This document shows, in pieces, positions 7,967-17,365 of a stretch of 59,673 nt of DNA. The notes below the pieces were generated by a model, which was given only the letters and a program-made list of their open reading frames with translations, was not told where the DNA came from and made no database searches. Within the stretch, counting starts at the first letter, position 1. The number at the start of each line of letters is the position of its first letter. The translations under genes and the position numbers were made by a program. Source of the stretch: Acidobacteriaceae bacterium (lineage in GTDB: Bacteria; Acidobacteriota; Terriglobia; Terriglobales; Acidobacteriaceae); assembly GCA_003165075.1 (NCBI GenBank), contig PLSM01000194.1:179625-239297 (forward strand), written 5' to 3'.

Positions 7967-10192
7967 ATGCACACGGCGCTGGTACTTGCACTCCTTATCA
8001 TGTTGACGCCCGCGGGTTCGGCTTTCGCCTCGGAGACGCCTCTCGTCATTCCTCGCGTCACGCGCCCGCCCAAGCTCTCCGACTTCATCACCAACACGCC
8101 GCGCGAAGCCGAGGCGGTAGTCACCGTTTTCAAGCAGTTTGATCCCCACGATGGCGAGCCCATCAGCCAACCCACGGCGGCCTATCTCTCCTACGACAGC
8201 AAGAATCTGTATGTGGGATGGATTTGCAAGGACGATCCGTCAAAGATTCGCGCACGCGTTGCGCCGCGCAAGACCATCGATACCGACGACCGCGTCACCA
8301 TCAATATCGACACCTTCCACGACAACAAGCATGCCTATTGGTTTGACGTGAATCCCTACGGCATTCAATACGATGGCCGGACCACCGACGGTATTGGCGA
8401 CGATCCAAGCTGGGAGGGGCTGTGGTACACCGAAGGACGCATTACAGAAACCGGCTTTGTGGTACTGGAGACCATCCCCTTTCGCAGCCTCCGCTTTCCC
8501 CGCGGTCCCAAGCAGATTTGGAACATCTGCCTGGCCCGCTTCATTCAACGCAATAGCGAACTGGCGATCTGGCCCTTCGTCAGCCGCCAGCGCCTGCCCC
8601 AGTTTGTGGGCCAGTTTGCTCCCATCGAGATCGACGCGGACATCTCTCCGGGCCGTAACATTCAGCTCATTCCCTATGGGCTTTATTCGCAGGACAAGTA
8701 CCTTGACCAGGCCAAGGGCTTCCAACACCAGAACGAGCACCACCCCGGACTGGACGCCAAGGCCGTCCTGCATGATTCGCTAACCCTGGACGTCGCACTG
8801 AATCCCGATTTCAGCGAGATAGGCACCGACGATCCGAAGGTTCAGGTCAACCAGCGTTTTGAGGTTGTCTACCCTGAGCGGCGCCCCTTCTTCCTCGAGA
8901 ATGCTTCCATCTTCACCATGCCTGAAGATCTGTTTTTCTCCCGCCGTATCGTTGACCCGCAGTTCGGAGCCAAGCTGACCGGATCAGTGGGCCGCTGGGG
9001 CCTGGGCATATTGGCCGCCGACGACCGCGCCCCCGGCGAAGTGCTGGCCCAGGGCGAAACCGGTCATGGCGATCGCGCCATCGACGCCGTCTTCCGCGGC
9101 GAGCGCGAGTTTGACCATCAGTCGCATGTGGGAGTGTTTCTGAGTGACACCACGTTTCAGTCGCGCTCCAACCGCGTTGGTTCCCTCGATATGCGCTATA
9201 TCGCTCCCCGCAACTGGATCTTTGCCGGACAGGCTAGTACGACGCAGACCGAACTGAACCCCAGCGGCTACCAGGCAGGCCCCGGCTATCTCCTGAACGT
9301 CGAAAAAATGGATAACCATATCAGTTTCGAATCCGTTTATACCGATCGCAGTCCCGGGTTGAACGCCACGCTTGGCTATTTGAACCGAAACGACATTCGC
9401 CGCTGGGAGACTTACTCGGCCTACCAATGGAAACCGTCCAGCCATACCATCCTCGCGTACGGCCCCAGCATGGATGTGACGCTCATCTACGATCATGAGC
9501 ACAGGCTCCAGAACTGGTCCGCCTCGCCCGCCCTTTCGCTCACTTTACCTGGGCTCACCTGGCTTTCCGTCGCGCACTCTGAGGCTTTCGAACTGTATAG
9601 CAACATCGGCTTCCGCGAACAATCGACGTCCGTTTCTCTCGCTACTTCCTGGTACAAATGGCTCGACTTCAGTGGCTCCTATGCGCAGGGCAGCGCGCCG
9701 AACTACCATCCCGCCGCGGGTGTCTCGCCGTTTCTTGGCAAAGCCAACAACGCTTCGGCCGACCTGACGCTGCACGCGCAGACGCACCTGCGCCTGGATG
9801 AGATCTACTTCTATACGCGCCTGGCCTGCGAACCCGGCCAGATGCCATCTCCGTCACTGCCAACCGGCGACGTATTCACCAACCACCTGATTCGTTCCAA
9901 GCTCAACTACCAGTTCACTCGCGACTACGCATTCAACGCCATACTCGACTACAACGCGCTCTTGCCCAACAACGCGCTGGTGGCCAATGCGAGCTCAAAA
10001 CAGGCCGACGCAACGCTGCTCTTTGCCTATGTGCCGCATCCCGGAACCGCCCTCTACATGGGCTACGCAAACACGTTCCAGAATGCGAACTACGACCCTG
10101 CCGCCACTCCGGCTTACACAGTCACCAACCTGCCCGGCACCTCCACTGACCAGCAGATATTCGTCAAATTCAGCTATCTCCTGCGTTTTTAG
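7967..10192 (+). CDS. Carbohydrate-binding-like (CBM9) plus DUF5916 beta-barrel outer-membrane protein
   Basis: A large exported protein (about 740 residues) with a signal peptide MHTALVLALLIMLTPAGSAFA. The next 200 residues form a CBM9/DOMON-like sandwich (YLSYDSKNLYVGWICKDDPSKIRARVAP, seen here as two adjoining parts). The rest is the DUF5916 barrel: NPDFSEIGTDDPKVQVNQRF, then RRPFFLENASIF, and alternating aromatic strands ending in the outer-membrane-type C-terminal phenylalanine (KFSYLLRF). The open frame extends to a TTG at 7907, but the ATG at 7967 has GAGCGCAGG before it and puts the signal peptide at the very N-terminus. The substrate is unknown; such proteins are common and often multicopy in Acidobacteriota. 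No partner genes are adjacent. Confidence 0.8.
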   Translation: MHTALVLALLIMLTPAGSAFASETPLVIPRVTRPPKLSDFITNTPREAEAVVTVFKQFDPHDGEPISQPTAAYLSYDSKNLYVGWICKDDPSKIRARVAPRKTIDTDDRVTINIDTFHDNKHAYWFDVNPYGIQYDGRTTDGIGDDPSWEGLWYTEGRITETGFVVLETIPFRSLRFPRGPKQIWNICLARFIQRNSELAIWPFVSRQRLPQFVGQFAPIEIDADISPGRNIQLIPYGLYSQDKYLDQAKGFQHQNEHHPGLDAKAVLHDSLTLDVALNPDFSEIGTDDPKVQVNQRFEVVYPERRPFFLENASIFTMPEDLFFSRRIVDPQFGAKLTGSVGRWGLGILAADDRAPGEVLAQGETGHGDRAIDAVFRGEREFDHQSHVGVFLSDTTFQSRSNRVGSLDMRYIAPRNWIFAGQASTTQTELNPSGYQAGPGYLLNVEKMDNHISFESVYTDRSPGLNATLGYLNRNDIRRWETYSAYQWKPSSHTILAYGPSMDVTLIYDHEHRLQNWSASPALSLTLPGLTWLSVAHSEAFELYSNIGFREQSTSVSLATSWYKWLDFSGSYAQGSAPNYHPAAGVSPFLGKANNASADLTLHAQTHLRLDEIYFYTRLACEPGQMPSPSLPTGDVFTNHLIRSKLNYQFTRDYAFNAILDYNALLPNNALVANASSKQADATLLFAYVPHPGTALYMGYANTFQNANYDPAATPAYTVTNLPGTSTDQQIFVKFSYLLRF

Positions 10193-10299
10193 TCAGAACG
10201 ATTGAGTCGCTCTTGCCCCCGCTTCGGCTGGATGCGGACGATGTCCGATCACGCTGCCCAAGAAACGCACCGGCCCCAAAACCGTGGTAAAAGGTGGTC

Positions 10300-10590
10300 A
10301 TGAACGCACACGAATTCCGTGAGTCTCTCACCCTCGGCGCGCCGCCGGACGGGCTCAGGTCCACGCTTGCGGCCCTCTGGTGGGACGCCAAGGGCGACTG
10401 GGTGCGTGCACACGCCCTGGTTGACGAGTTGGAATCGCCTGAAGGGATGGCGGTTCACGCCTACCTGCACCGCAAAGAAGGAGCAGCGTCGAATGCCGAT
10501 TACTGGTACAGCCGCGCCGGCAGCACATTCCGTCGGGCCACCCTTGAGGCCGAGTGGGAAGCGCTTGTATCGTCGCTGACCGGCCAGTAA
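10300..10590 (+). CDS. Small conserved cytoplasmic protein, function unknown
   Basis: A 96-residue soluble protein with no signal peptide or membrane segment. The core GDWVRAHALVDEL, then AYLHRKEG and YWYSRAG, is a pattern I recognise from small uncharacterised proteins in several phyla, but no function is attached to it. The sequence is predicted to be helical. The ATG at 10300 is preceded by AAGGTGG at close spacing and is preferred over the in-frame GTG at 10294. It stands alone between the barrel protein and the aldo/keto reductase. Confidence 0.65.
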   Translation: MNAHEFRESLTLGAPPDGLRSTLAALWWDAKGDWVRAHALVDELESPEGMAVHAYLHRKEGAASNADYWYSRAGSTFRRATLEAEWEALVSSLTGQ

Positions 10591-10730
10591 CATGCTGCGG
10601 TATGCAGCGCGAGAAAACCGGACTGAACTGCTTCGCTTTGCCCACGGACAGCGTTAGCGATCACAGCCGGCGGGCATGACCCGAGAGTAAAATCCGGCGT
10701 GGATAATGGGATAGGAAGGTAAGATCCGCC

Positions 10731-11873
10731 ATGCAATATCGCCGTTTTGGAACTCTCGATTGGAAGGCCTCGGCACTGGGCTTTGGCTGTATGCGTTTTC
10801 CCACCCTGGATGGTGGCGCCCTTAGTCCCAACATCGATCAGGCTGAGTCCATCCGCATGATTCGTTACGCTATCGACAACGGAGTCAACTACCTCGACAC
10901 TGCCTACCCCTATCACGGGGGACAGAGTGAAGTGGTGGTTGGGCGGGCGCTCGAAGACGGCTACCGGGAGAAGGTCAGGCTGGCCACCAAGCTGCCCACC
11001 TGGATGGTCCAGAGTCCGGCGGACTTCGACAAGTTCCTGAATGAGCAACTGAAGAAACTCCAGACGGATCACATCGACTTCTACCTTCTGCATTCGCTGA
11101 ACCAAAGCCGCTGGCGGGATATCGTCCTCAAGCACGATCTGCTGGCTCAGGCCGCCGTGGCGCTCGCCGACGGACGTATTCGCAATCTCGGCTTCTCAAT
11201 GCACGACGACTACGCCTGCTTTGAGGAGATCGTCAACGGCAGTGATCTGTGGAGATTCTGCCAGATTCAATACAACTACATGGATATCGAGAATCAGGCC
11301 GGAACTCGCGGCCTGAAACTGGCTGCAAGCAAAGGCCTTGCCGTGGTTGTGATGGAGCCGCTGCTAGGAGGCAGGCTGGCCGATCCGCCCCGCGATGTCC
11401 GCGCGGCAATGGAGCACTTTCCTATACAAAGAACGCCGGCGGAGTGGGCGCTGGAGTGGCTCTGGGACCAGCCTGAAGTGTCGGTTGTGTTGAGCGGCAT
11501 GAGCGCCATGGCGCAGGTCGAGGAAAATGTGCGCTGCGCAGAAGCGTCGCGGATTCACACCTTCAGCCGCACAGAGCAGGCATTGATTGCCGATGTTCAG
11601 AAGAGATACAGCGCTCGAACCGCAATCCCCTGCACCAAGTGCAACTACTGTATGCCGTGTCCCAATGGGGTCAACATTCCCGGCAACTTCGCGTTCTTCA
11701 ATTATGCGCATGCGTTCGACGACGTGGCAGGCGCCCGCTTTAAATACAGCGTCTTTCTGACCGAAGGGACCCGTTCGGGTTCGTGTATCGACTGCGGTAC
11801 TTGCGAGGGGCTTTGTCCGCAGAAGATCCCCATTGCGGAGTGGATGCCCAAGGTGTCTGCGCTGCTGGCCTGA
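10731..11873 (+). CDS. Aldo/keto reductase with C-terminal 4Fe-4S domain
   Basis: A 380-residue two-part enzyme. The first 270 residues form the aldo/keto reductase barrel: NYLDTAYPYHGGQSE carries the usual aspartate and tyrosine, ATKLPTW the lysine and YLLHSLNQ the histidine. The C-terminal part has two cysteine clusters, CTKCNYCMPCP near residue 301 and CIDCGTCEGLCP near residue 351, typical of the ferredoxin-like extension of this subfamily. It is probably a cytoplasmic oxidoreductase that can exchange electrons with ferredoxin as well as NADPH. The start at 10731 follows GGAAGG at good spacing. nifJ begins about 210 bases downstream, so a shared ferredoxin pool is plausible. Substrate unknown. 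Confidence 0.9.
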   Translation: MQYRRFGTLDWKASALGFGCMRFPTLDGGALSPNIDQAESIRMIRYAIDNGVNYLDTAYPYHGGQSEVVVGRALEDGYREKVRLATKLPTWMVQSPADFDKFLNEQLKKLQTDHIDFYLLHSLNQSRWRDIVLKHDLLAQAAVALADGRIRNLGFSMHDDYACFEEIVNGSDLWRFCQIQYNYMDIENQAGTRGLKLAASKGLAVVVMEPLLGGRLADPPRDVRAAMEHFPIQRTPAEWALEWLWDQPEVSVVLSGMSAMAQVEENVRCAEASRIHTFSRTEQALIADVQKRYSARTAIPCTKCNYCMPCPNGVNIPGNFAFFNYAHAFDDVAGARFKYSVFLTEGTRSGSCIDCGTCEGLCPQKIPIAEWMPKVSALLA

Positions 11874-11997
11874 CGGATTCGGCGATCTCGGGTTTTATCA
11901 TCCCGCGAATCAGAGAATTGCAGGCTTGGAATCCGTGCCGCAAACTGGTTTCATAGCACGAATATAGTTCCATAATGCGGGATTCAATACCCGCCCT

Positions 11998-12011
11998 GTG
12001 TCTCACATCAC
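11998..12011. promoter_or_regulatory. Imperfect CRP/FNR-like palindrome upstream of nifJ (weak)
   Basis: GTGTCTCACATCAC matches seven of eight fixed positions of GTGA-N6-TCAC. It lies 76 bases before the chosen nifJ start. It is kept as a candidate only because several other redox operons in the window carry the perfect motif. Confidence 0.2.
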
Positions 12012-12086
12012 TGTCACTCAATCCTCCTGCAGATGAGACTCTGCCTAGCGGTTGATTTCCGCAGGCCGCGCTATGAGGCAAAGCGA

Positions 12087-15000
12087 ATGAGTGAACAGAA
12101 AATGGTAATTCTCGATGGGAACGAGGCCGCCGCTTCGGTTGCCTATCGTCTCTCCGAAGTCGTCGCCATCTACCCCATTACCCCCTCGTCGCCCATGGCC
12201 GAGTGGGCCGATCAGTGGCGCTCGGAGGGGAAGAAAAATATTTGGGGCGCGTTGCCCGTGGTGGAAGAGCTGCAAAGCGAGGGCGGCGCGGCCGGTGCGC
12301 TGCACGGCGCACTGCAGGCGGGCGCCTTTGGCACCACCTTTACGGCTTCCCAGGGCTTGTTGCTGATGATTCCCAACATGTTCAAAATCGCTGGTGAGTT
12401 GACCCCGGCGACCATGCACGTGACGGCCCGTACTCTGGCCACCCACGCGCTATCGATTTTCGGCGACCACTCGGATGTGATGGCTTGCCGCTCGACCGGA
12501 TGGGCCATGCTGGCCTCGAACTCCGTGCAGGAGGTTGCCGACCTGGCCCTGGTGACGCAGATCGCGACCCTCGAATCCCGCATCCCCTTCATTCACTTCT
12601 TCGACGGCTTCCGCACTTCACACGAAGTCGGCAAGATCGAGCCCATCTCGGATGAGACCATTCGCGCTCTTCTCGACGACAAATACATCATTCAATACCG
12701 TCAGAACGCCCTCAGTCCGGATCGGCCTATCATTCGCGGCACAGCACAAAATCCCGATGTCTTCTTCCAGGCCCGCGAGGCCTGCACCCCGTTCCATGCC
12801 GCCGTTCCGGGCATCGTGCAGTCGGTTATGAACCGCTTTGCCGCCCAGACTGGACGCGCCTATCACCTCTTCGATTATTACGGCGCGGCCGATGCCGAGC
12901 GCGTGATCGTGCTCATGGGATCGGGCGCCGAAGCTGCGGAAGAGGCAGTGGACGCAATGATCAAGAAGGGCGAGAAGGTCGGCATGGTCAAGGTTCGCCT
13001 CTATCGGCCGTTCGACAGCAAGGCCTTCCTGGCCGCTCTGCCCGCAACTGTCAAGGCAATCGCCGTACTAGACCGCTGCAAGGAACCCGGCGGCGCAGGC
13101 GAGCCGCTGTATCAGGACATCGTGACCGTGCTGGCCGAGAATGCAGCCGAACTTCCCTTCGCCGCCATGCCCAAAGTGGTTGGCGGCCGCTACGGCCTCT
13201 CGTCCAAGGAGTTCACCCCGGCCATGGTCAAGGGCATCTACGACGAACTGACCAAGCCCGCGCCCAAGAATCATTTCACCATCGGCATTGACGACGATGT
13301 ATCCCACAGCAGCCTGAGCTACGATCCGAGTTTCTCGACCGAAGACCCTCTGACGGTGCGCGCTCTTTTCTACGGGCTGGGCTCGGACGGCACGGTGGGC
13401 GCCAACAAGAACTCCATCAAGATCATCGGCAGCGAGACTCCCAACTTTGCGCAGGGCTACTTCGTCTACGACTCAAAGAAGTCGGGTTCCATGACCACTT
13501 CGCACCTGCGCTTTGGACCCCATCCCATCCGCTCGAGCTACCTGATTACTCGCGCCAGCTTTGTGGCCTGCCACAACTTCAGCTTCCTTGAGAAGATGAA
13601 CGTGCTCGAAGCAGCCATGCCCGGCGCGGTCTTCCTGCTCAACTCGCCATATTCGGCCGCAGAGGTCTGGGACAAACTGCCCAAGAGCACGCAGCAGGAG
13701 ATGATCGAGAAGAAGATCGAGTTCTATGTGATCGACGGTTACAAGGTGGCGCGCGAGGCCGGCATGGGAACGCGCATCAACACCATCATGCAGACCTGCT
13801 TCTTCGCCATCAGCGGTGTGCTGCCTCGCGAAGACGCCATTGCGCAGATCAAGAAGGCCATTTACAAGACCTACGGCAAGCGCGGCGAGTCCGTGGTGCA
13901 AAAGAACTACGCGGCCGTGGATCACGCTCTGGCGCATCTCGAAAAGGTTGAATTGCCTGCGAGTGCTTCATCGGACTTCGATCTGATCCCGTCGATCTCC
14001 GGCCAGGCGCCCGAGTTTGTGCGCAACGTACTCGGCCAGATCGCGGCGGGTCATGGCGATCTGCTTCCGGTCAGCGCGATTCCCGCCGGCGGCGCATTTC
14101 CCACCGGTACCGCGCAATGGGAGAAGCGCAACATCGCACAGTTCATTCCGGTGTGGGATAAGGACCTGTGCATCCAGTGCGGCAAGTGCGTTATGGTTTG
14201 CCCGCACGCTGTGATTCGCGCCAAGGTCTACAGTCCGGAACTTGCGGACAAGGCCCCCGCCACCTTCCAGTGGGCCAAGCCGAAATGGCGCGGCATGGAG
14301 CAGGAGCGGTATACGCTGCAAGTGGCTCCGGAAGACTGCACCGGCTGCGGCGTTTGCGTCGAGGTTTGCCCGGTCAAGAGCAAGAGCGACACCAGCAAGA
14401 AGGCCATCAACATGGCGCCCCAGGCGCCGCTGCGCTATGCCGAGCGCGAGAACTGGGAGTTCTTCCTCAATCTACCCGAGGTGGACCGCAACAAGCTGTC
14501 GCACACGCAGGTGAAGGATCTGCAACTGCTGCAGCCGCTCTTTGAATTCTCCGGCGCATGCTCAGGCTGCGGCGAAACCCCCTATGTAAAGCTGCTCACT
14601 CAACTCTTTGGCGACCGGCTGTACATCGCCAATGCCACCGGCTGCTCCTCAATCTACGGCGGCAACCTGCCCACAACGCCCTACGCCTCCAACGCACAGG
14701 GCCGCGGACCGACTTGGGCCAACTCGCTTTTTGAAGATAATGCCGAGTTCGGCTTCGGAATGAGAACCGCACTCGACCAGCAGAAGACCTTCGCGGAACT
14801 GCTGGTACAGCGCCTCGCTGCAACCATCGGCTCCGATCTGGCCGCCACGCTCGTTAGCGCGTCTCAGAATACCGAGCCGGAGATCGACGCCCAACGGGAG
14901 CGCGTGCAAGCGCTGCGCCAGAAGCTGGCCGGCAATAACACTTCAGACGCCCTTAACCTGCTGGCAATCGCCGATTCACTGGTGCGCAAGAGTGTTTGGA

Positions 15001-15713
15001 TACTGGGTGGCGACGGCTGGGCGTTCGACATCGGATTCGGCGGACTGGATCATGTGCTCGGTTCCGGTAAGAATGTCAACGTCCTGGTACTCGATACCGA
15101 GGTCTACTCCAACACCGGCGGCCAGATGTCCAAGGCTACTCCGCGTGGAGCAGTGGCCAAGTTTGCTGCCAGCGGCAAGAAGAACAGCAAGAAGGATCTG
15201 GCCATGGAAGCCGTCAGTTACGGCTACGTTTATGTGGCACAGGTGGCGCTGGGCAGCAACGACAGCCACGTCGTCAAGGCCTTCCAGGAGGCCGAGGCGC
15301 ACGACGGCCCGTCGATCATCATTGCGTATTCGAGTTGCATCGCCCACGGTTACGACCTGGTGCATGGACTGGAACAGCAGAAACTGGCTGTGCAGTCCGG
15401 CTACTGGCCGCTGATGCGCTATAACCCCGCGCTGCGCGAGGAAGGCAAGAATCCCTTCCAGCTCGATTCGAGGGCGCCGTCGATCCGGCTCAAGGATTAC
15501 GCCTATCGCGAAGCTCGCTACACGATGCTGGCACGTGGGAACCCTGAACTTGCTTCTGAGTTGCTGAAGGAAGCGCAGGATGACGTCGAGCGCCAATGGC
15601 GCGTATACTCCGCCCGTGCCGCAATGCCGGGCCGCGGGGAGACGCCGCACATCGCCCCGGACGAAAAGCCTGAAGAGAAACTGGCAGCCGCGACTGCCGG
15701 AGGAACGAAATGA
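12087..15713 (+). CDS. nifJ: Pyruvate:ferredoxin (flavodoxin) oxidoreductase, single chain
   Basis: This cytoplasmic enzyme oxidises pyruvate and CoA to acetyl-CoA and CO2 and reduces ferredoxin or flavodoxin. The 1208-residue chain has the full homodimeric PFOR order. The pyrimidine domain shows AIYPITPSSPMAEWAD. The middle gamma and CoA domains follow. The 8Fe ferredoxin domain has CIQCGKCVMVCP near residue 695 and CTGCGVCVEVCP near residue 752. The thiamine-pyrophosphate domain has CSGCGETPYVKLLTQLFG, then GGDGWAFDIGFGG and TEVYSNTGGQ. The open frame extends to 12033, but the ATG at 12087 is followed by SEQKMVILDGNEAAA, the normal N-terminus. The next gene overlaps by four bases. This is the likely main source of low-potential electrons for the hydrogenases in the window. 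Confidence 0.96.
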   Translation: MSEQKMVILDGNEAAASVAYRLSEVVAIYPITPSSPMAEWADQWRSEGKKNIWGALPVVEELQSEGGAAGALHGALQAGAFGTTFTASQGLLLMIPNMFKIAGELTPATMHVTARTLATHALSIFGDHSDVMACRSTGWAMLASNSVQEVADLALVTQIATLESRIPFIHFFDGFRTSHEVGKIEPISDETIRALLDDKYIIQYRQNALSPDRPIIRGTAQNPDVFFQAREACTPFHAAVPGIVQSVMNRFAAQTGRAYHLFDYYGAADAERVIVLMGSGAEAAEEAVDAMIKKGEKVGMVKVRLYRPFDSKAFLAALPATVKAIAVLDRCKEPGGAGEPLYQDIVTVLAENAAELPFAAMPKVVGGRYGLSSKEFTPAMVKGIYDELTKPAPKNHFTIGIDDDVSHSSLSYDPSFSTEDPLTVRALFYGLGSDGTVGANKNSIKIIGSETPNFAQGYFVYDSKKSGSMTTSHLRFGPHPIRSSYLITRASFVACHNFSFLEKMNVLEAAMPGAVFLLNSPYSAAEVWDKLPKSTQQEMIEKKIEFYVIDGYKVAREAGMGTRINTIMQTCFFAISGVLPREDAIAQIKKAIYKTYGKRGESVVQKNYAAVDHALAHLEKVELPASASSDFDLIPSISGQAPEFVRNVLGQIAAGHGDLLPVSAIPAGGAFPTGTAQWEKRNIAQFIPVWDKDLCIQCGKCVMVCPHAVIRAKVYSPELADKAPATFQWAKPKWRGMEQERYTLQVAPEDCTGCGVCVEVCPVKSKSDTSKKAINMAPQAPLRYAERENWEFFLNLPEVDRNKLSHTQVKDLQLLQPLFEFSGACSGCGETPYVKLLTQLFGDRLYIANATGCSSIYGGNLPTTPYASNAQGRGPTWANSLFEDNAEFGFGMRTALDQQKTFAELLVQRLAATIGSDLAATLVSASQNTEPEIDAQRERVQALRQKLAGNNTSDALNLLAIADSLVRKSVWILGGDGWAFDIGFGGLDHVLGSGKNVNVLVLDTEVYSNTGGQMSKATPRGAVAKFAASGKKNSKKDLAMEAVSYGYVYVAQVALGSNDSHVVKAFQEAEAHDGPSIIIAYSSCIAHGYDLVHGLEQQKLAVQSGYWPLMRYNPALREEGKNPFQLDSRAPSIRLKDYAYREARYTMLARGNPELASELLKEAQDDVERQWRVYSARAAMPGRGETPHIAPDEKPEEKLAAATAGGTK

Positions 15714-16726
15714 TTGACTTTTCAACACACTATCTGGGCCTCAAGCTGAACGGCCCGATCGTGGTTTCATCAACGCCTCTGAGCGAGTCGTTGGACAATA
15801 TTCGCCGCATGGAAGACTCCGGAGCCGCGGCCATCGTACTTACCTCGCTCTTCGAAGAGCAGTTGGCTTTGGAGTCGCGGGCCCTGGACGAGGACCTTTC
15901 CCGCGGCACCGAGTCTTTCGCCGAGTCGCTCGATTACCTGCCCGAGCAGAGCGACTACCGCATGACTCACGAGGTCTACCTCGAGTACCTGCGGCGCGCC
16001 AAGGCAGCGGTCAGTATTCCTATCCTGGCCAGCCTCAATGGAGCCACCACCGGCGGCTGGATACGCTTTGCAAAGGACATGGAAGAGGCCGGCGCAGACG
16101 CTATCGAGCTGAATACGTATGCGCTGGCGACCGATCGCAGCCAGACCTCGGCGGAGCTCGAGCTGCAGCTTCTCGAGTTGGTCGGCGCCGTCTGCCAGGC
16201 TGTCAAGGTCCCAGTCTCAGTAAAGCTTTCGCAGTCCTTTACCAGCCTGCCGCATATGGCGGCGCGGCTTGAGGATGCAGGTGCCCGTGGCCTGGTTCTC
16301 TTCAACCGCTTCTACCAGCCGGACTTCGACATCGAAACCCTGGAAGTGCGGCCCACGCTGCACTTCTCCACGCCTTCGGAATTGCTGCCTCGCCTGCACT
16401 GGGCCGCAATCCTATACGGTCATCTCAATATCGATCTCGCCATCACCGGTGGCGTCCACTCTGCTGAGGACGTGTTGAAGAGCATCATGGCCGGCGCGGG
16501 AATGACCATGATGGCTTCTGCCCTTCACATCCATGGCATCGAGCACATTGGACGTGTGCTCTCTGACATGCGCTACTGGCTGGAGAAGCGCGAGTACACT
16601 TCGCTGTGGGACACGCGTGGCTGCCTCAGCCGCCGCTCCGTGCCTGATACTTCGCCCTTTGATCGCGGCAACTACATCAAGACGCTCAGCTCCTACAGCC
16701 TGCGTCAGACAGTGGCTGCGTTCTAG
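15710..16726 (+). CDS. Dihydroorotate-dehydrogenase-like flavoprotein
   Basis: A 338-residue TIM-barrel FMN protein of the dihydroorotate dehydrogenase/PreA superfamily. Visible features are the N-terminal NGPIVVSSTPLSESLDNI (where PyrD has a related opening), ILASLNGATTGGW, AIELNTYAL, VPVSVKLSQSF and the phosphate-binding end DLAITGGVHSAEDVLKSIMAGA. It overlaps nifJ by four bases (ATGA), so it is translated with PFOR. That linkage argues against a role in pyrimidine synthesis and for an oxidoreductase tied to ferredoxin or pyruvate metabolism, although the substrate is unknown. No iron-sulfur cysteines are seen, unlike PreA. A strong terminator follows. Confidence 0.8.
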   Translation: MIDFSTHYLGLKLNGPIVVSSTPLSESLDNIRRMEDSGAAAIVLTSLFEEQLALESRALDEDLSRGTESFAESLDYLPEQSDYRMTHEVYLEYLRRAKAAVSIPILASLNGATTGGWIRFAKDMEEAGADAIELNTYALATDRSQTSAELELQLLELVGAVCQAVKVPVSVKLSQSFTSLPHMAARLEDAGARGLVLFNRFYQPDFDIETLEVRPTLHFSTPSELLPRLHWAAILYGHLNIDLAITGGVHSAEDVLKSIMAGAGMTMMASALHIHGIEHIGRVLSDMRYWLEKREYTSLWDTRGCLSRRSVPDTSPFDRGNYIKTLSSYSLRQTVAAF

Positions 16727-16755
16727 GAGTATAGATTCTTCGATAGCACCTCTGG

Positions 16756-16797
16756 ACATTGCGGCGGCTGCACTCAAATGCAGCCGCCGCAGTGTTT
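16756..16797. terminator. Bidirectional rho-independent-like terminator between nifJ operon and hox operon
   Basis: A perfect 12-base GC-rich stem (GCGGCGGCTGCA at 16761-16772 with its complement at 16779-16790, loop of six) is extended on both sides by A-T and wobble pairs. It is followed by GTTTT on the plus strand. It sits between two convergent operons and probably ends both. Confidence 0.8.
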
Positions 16798-16859
16798 TGC
16801 GGTCAGCAAGCCGTGGTATTTCCAAACAATTTGTTGCAGGGAACGGGTGGCTACGCGCG

Positions 16860-17351
16860 CTAAACCGGGTCTGCTTCCGCAGCGCCAAGCAGGCGCAGCA
16901 CTGTTTCTTCCAGCAGATCTTCAGCATCCGGAAGCGCGGCTGCGACAATGCCGCTCAAGCCTTCGCGTAACTCCAGAGACGCCGCGCCTACAGTGAGAAG
17001 TATGGCCGTGCGGGGCAGCGCATCGTAGTAATCCCGGCACATCGCCAGCAAGTCCGCAGCGCCGAGGTGGTGCGTCAGCAGACGTGGCAATTCGGCGGAG
17101 GGTGCGACGGGAGCCAGCCGGACCATGCCGGGCGTGGAATTCGCAGCGCAATCGATAAAGACGACCGACTCCGCGCCGGAGATATCCTCGGCAAGTTCGG
17201 GAGTCCATTGCTGGCGGGCCAGAATGCGAACTTCCGCCTCAGAATGGAAGCGGCTTTCAGCCCATTCCGCCAGCCGCAGCCCAACGCCATCGTCCTCGCG
17301 CAGCCAGTTCCCGCACGCGAGGATGAGGCAACGGGGAGGGCTGGTATTCAT
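16860..17351 (-). CDS. hoxW: Hydrogenase maturation protease (HoxW type)
   Basis: A 163-residue endopeptidase of the HyaD/HoxW family that removes the C-terminal extension of the hydrogenase large subunit once nickel is in place. The N-terminal motif CGNWLREDDGVG includes the acidic nickel-binding residues. VVFIDCAA and a later LLTHHLGAADLL segment supply the second acidic residue and the conserved histidine. It is the last gene of the hoxEFUYHW operon, 14 bases after hoxH, and HoxH has the matching cleavable tail, so the pairing is strongly supported. No second protease for the group 4 hydrogenase is present in the window. Confidence 0.9.
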   Translation of the reverse strand: MNTSPPRCLILACGNWLREDDGVGLRLAEWAESRFHSEAEVRILARQQWTPELAEDISGAESVVFIDCAANSTPGMVRLAPVAPSAELPRLLTHHLGAADLLAMCRDYYDALPRTAILLTVGAASLELREGLSGIVAAALPDAEDLLEETVLRLLGAAEADPV

Positions 17352-17365
17352 GGTCGCACCTGAGA

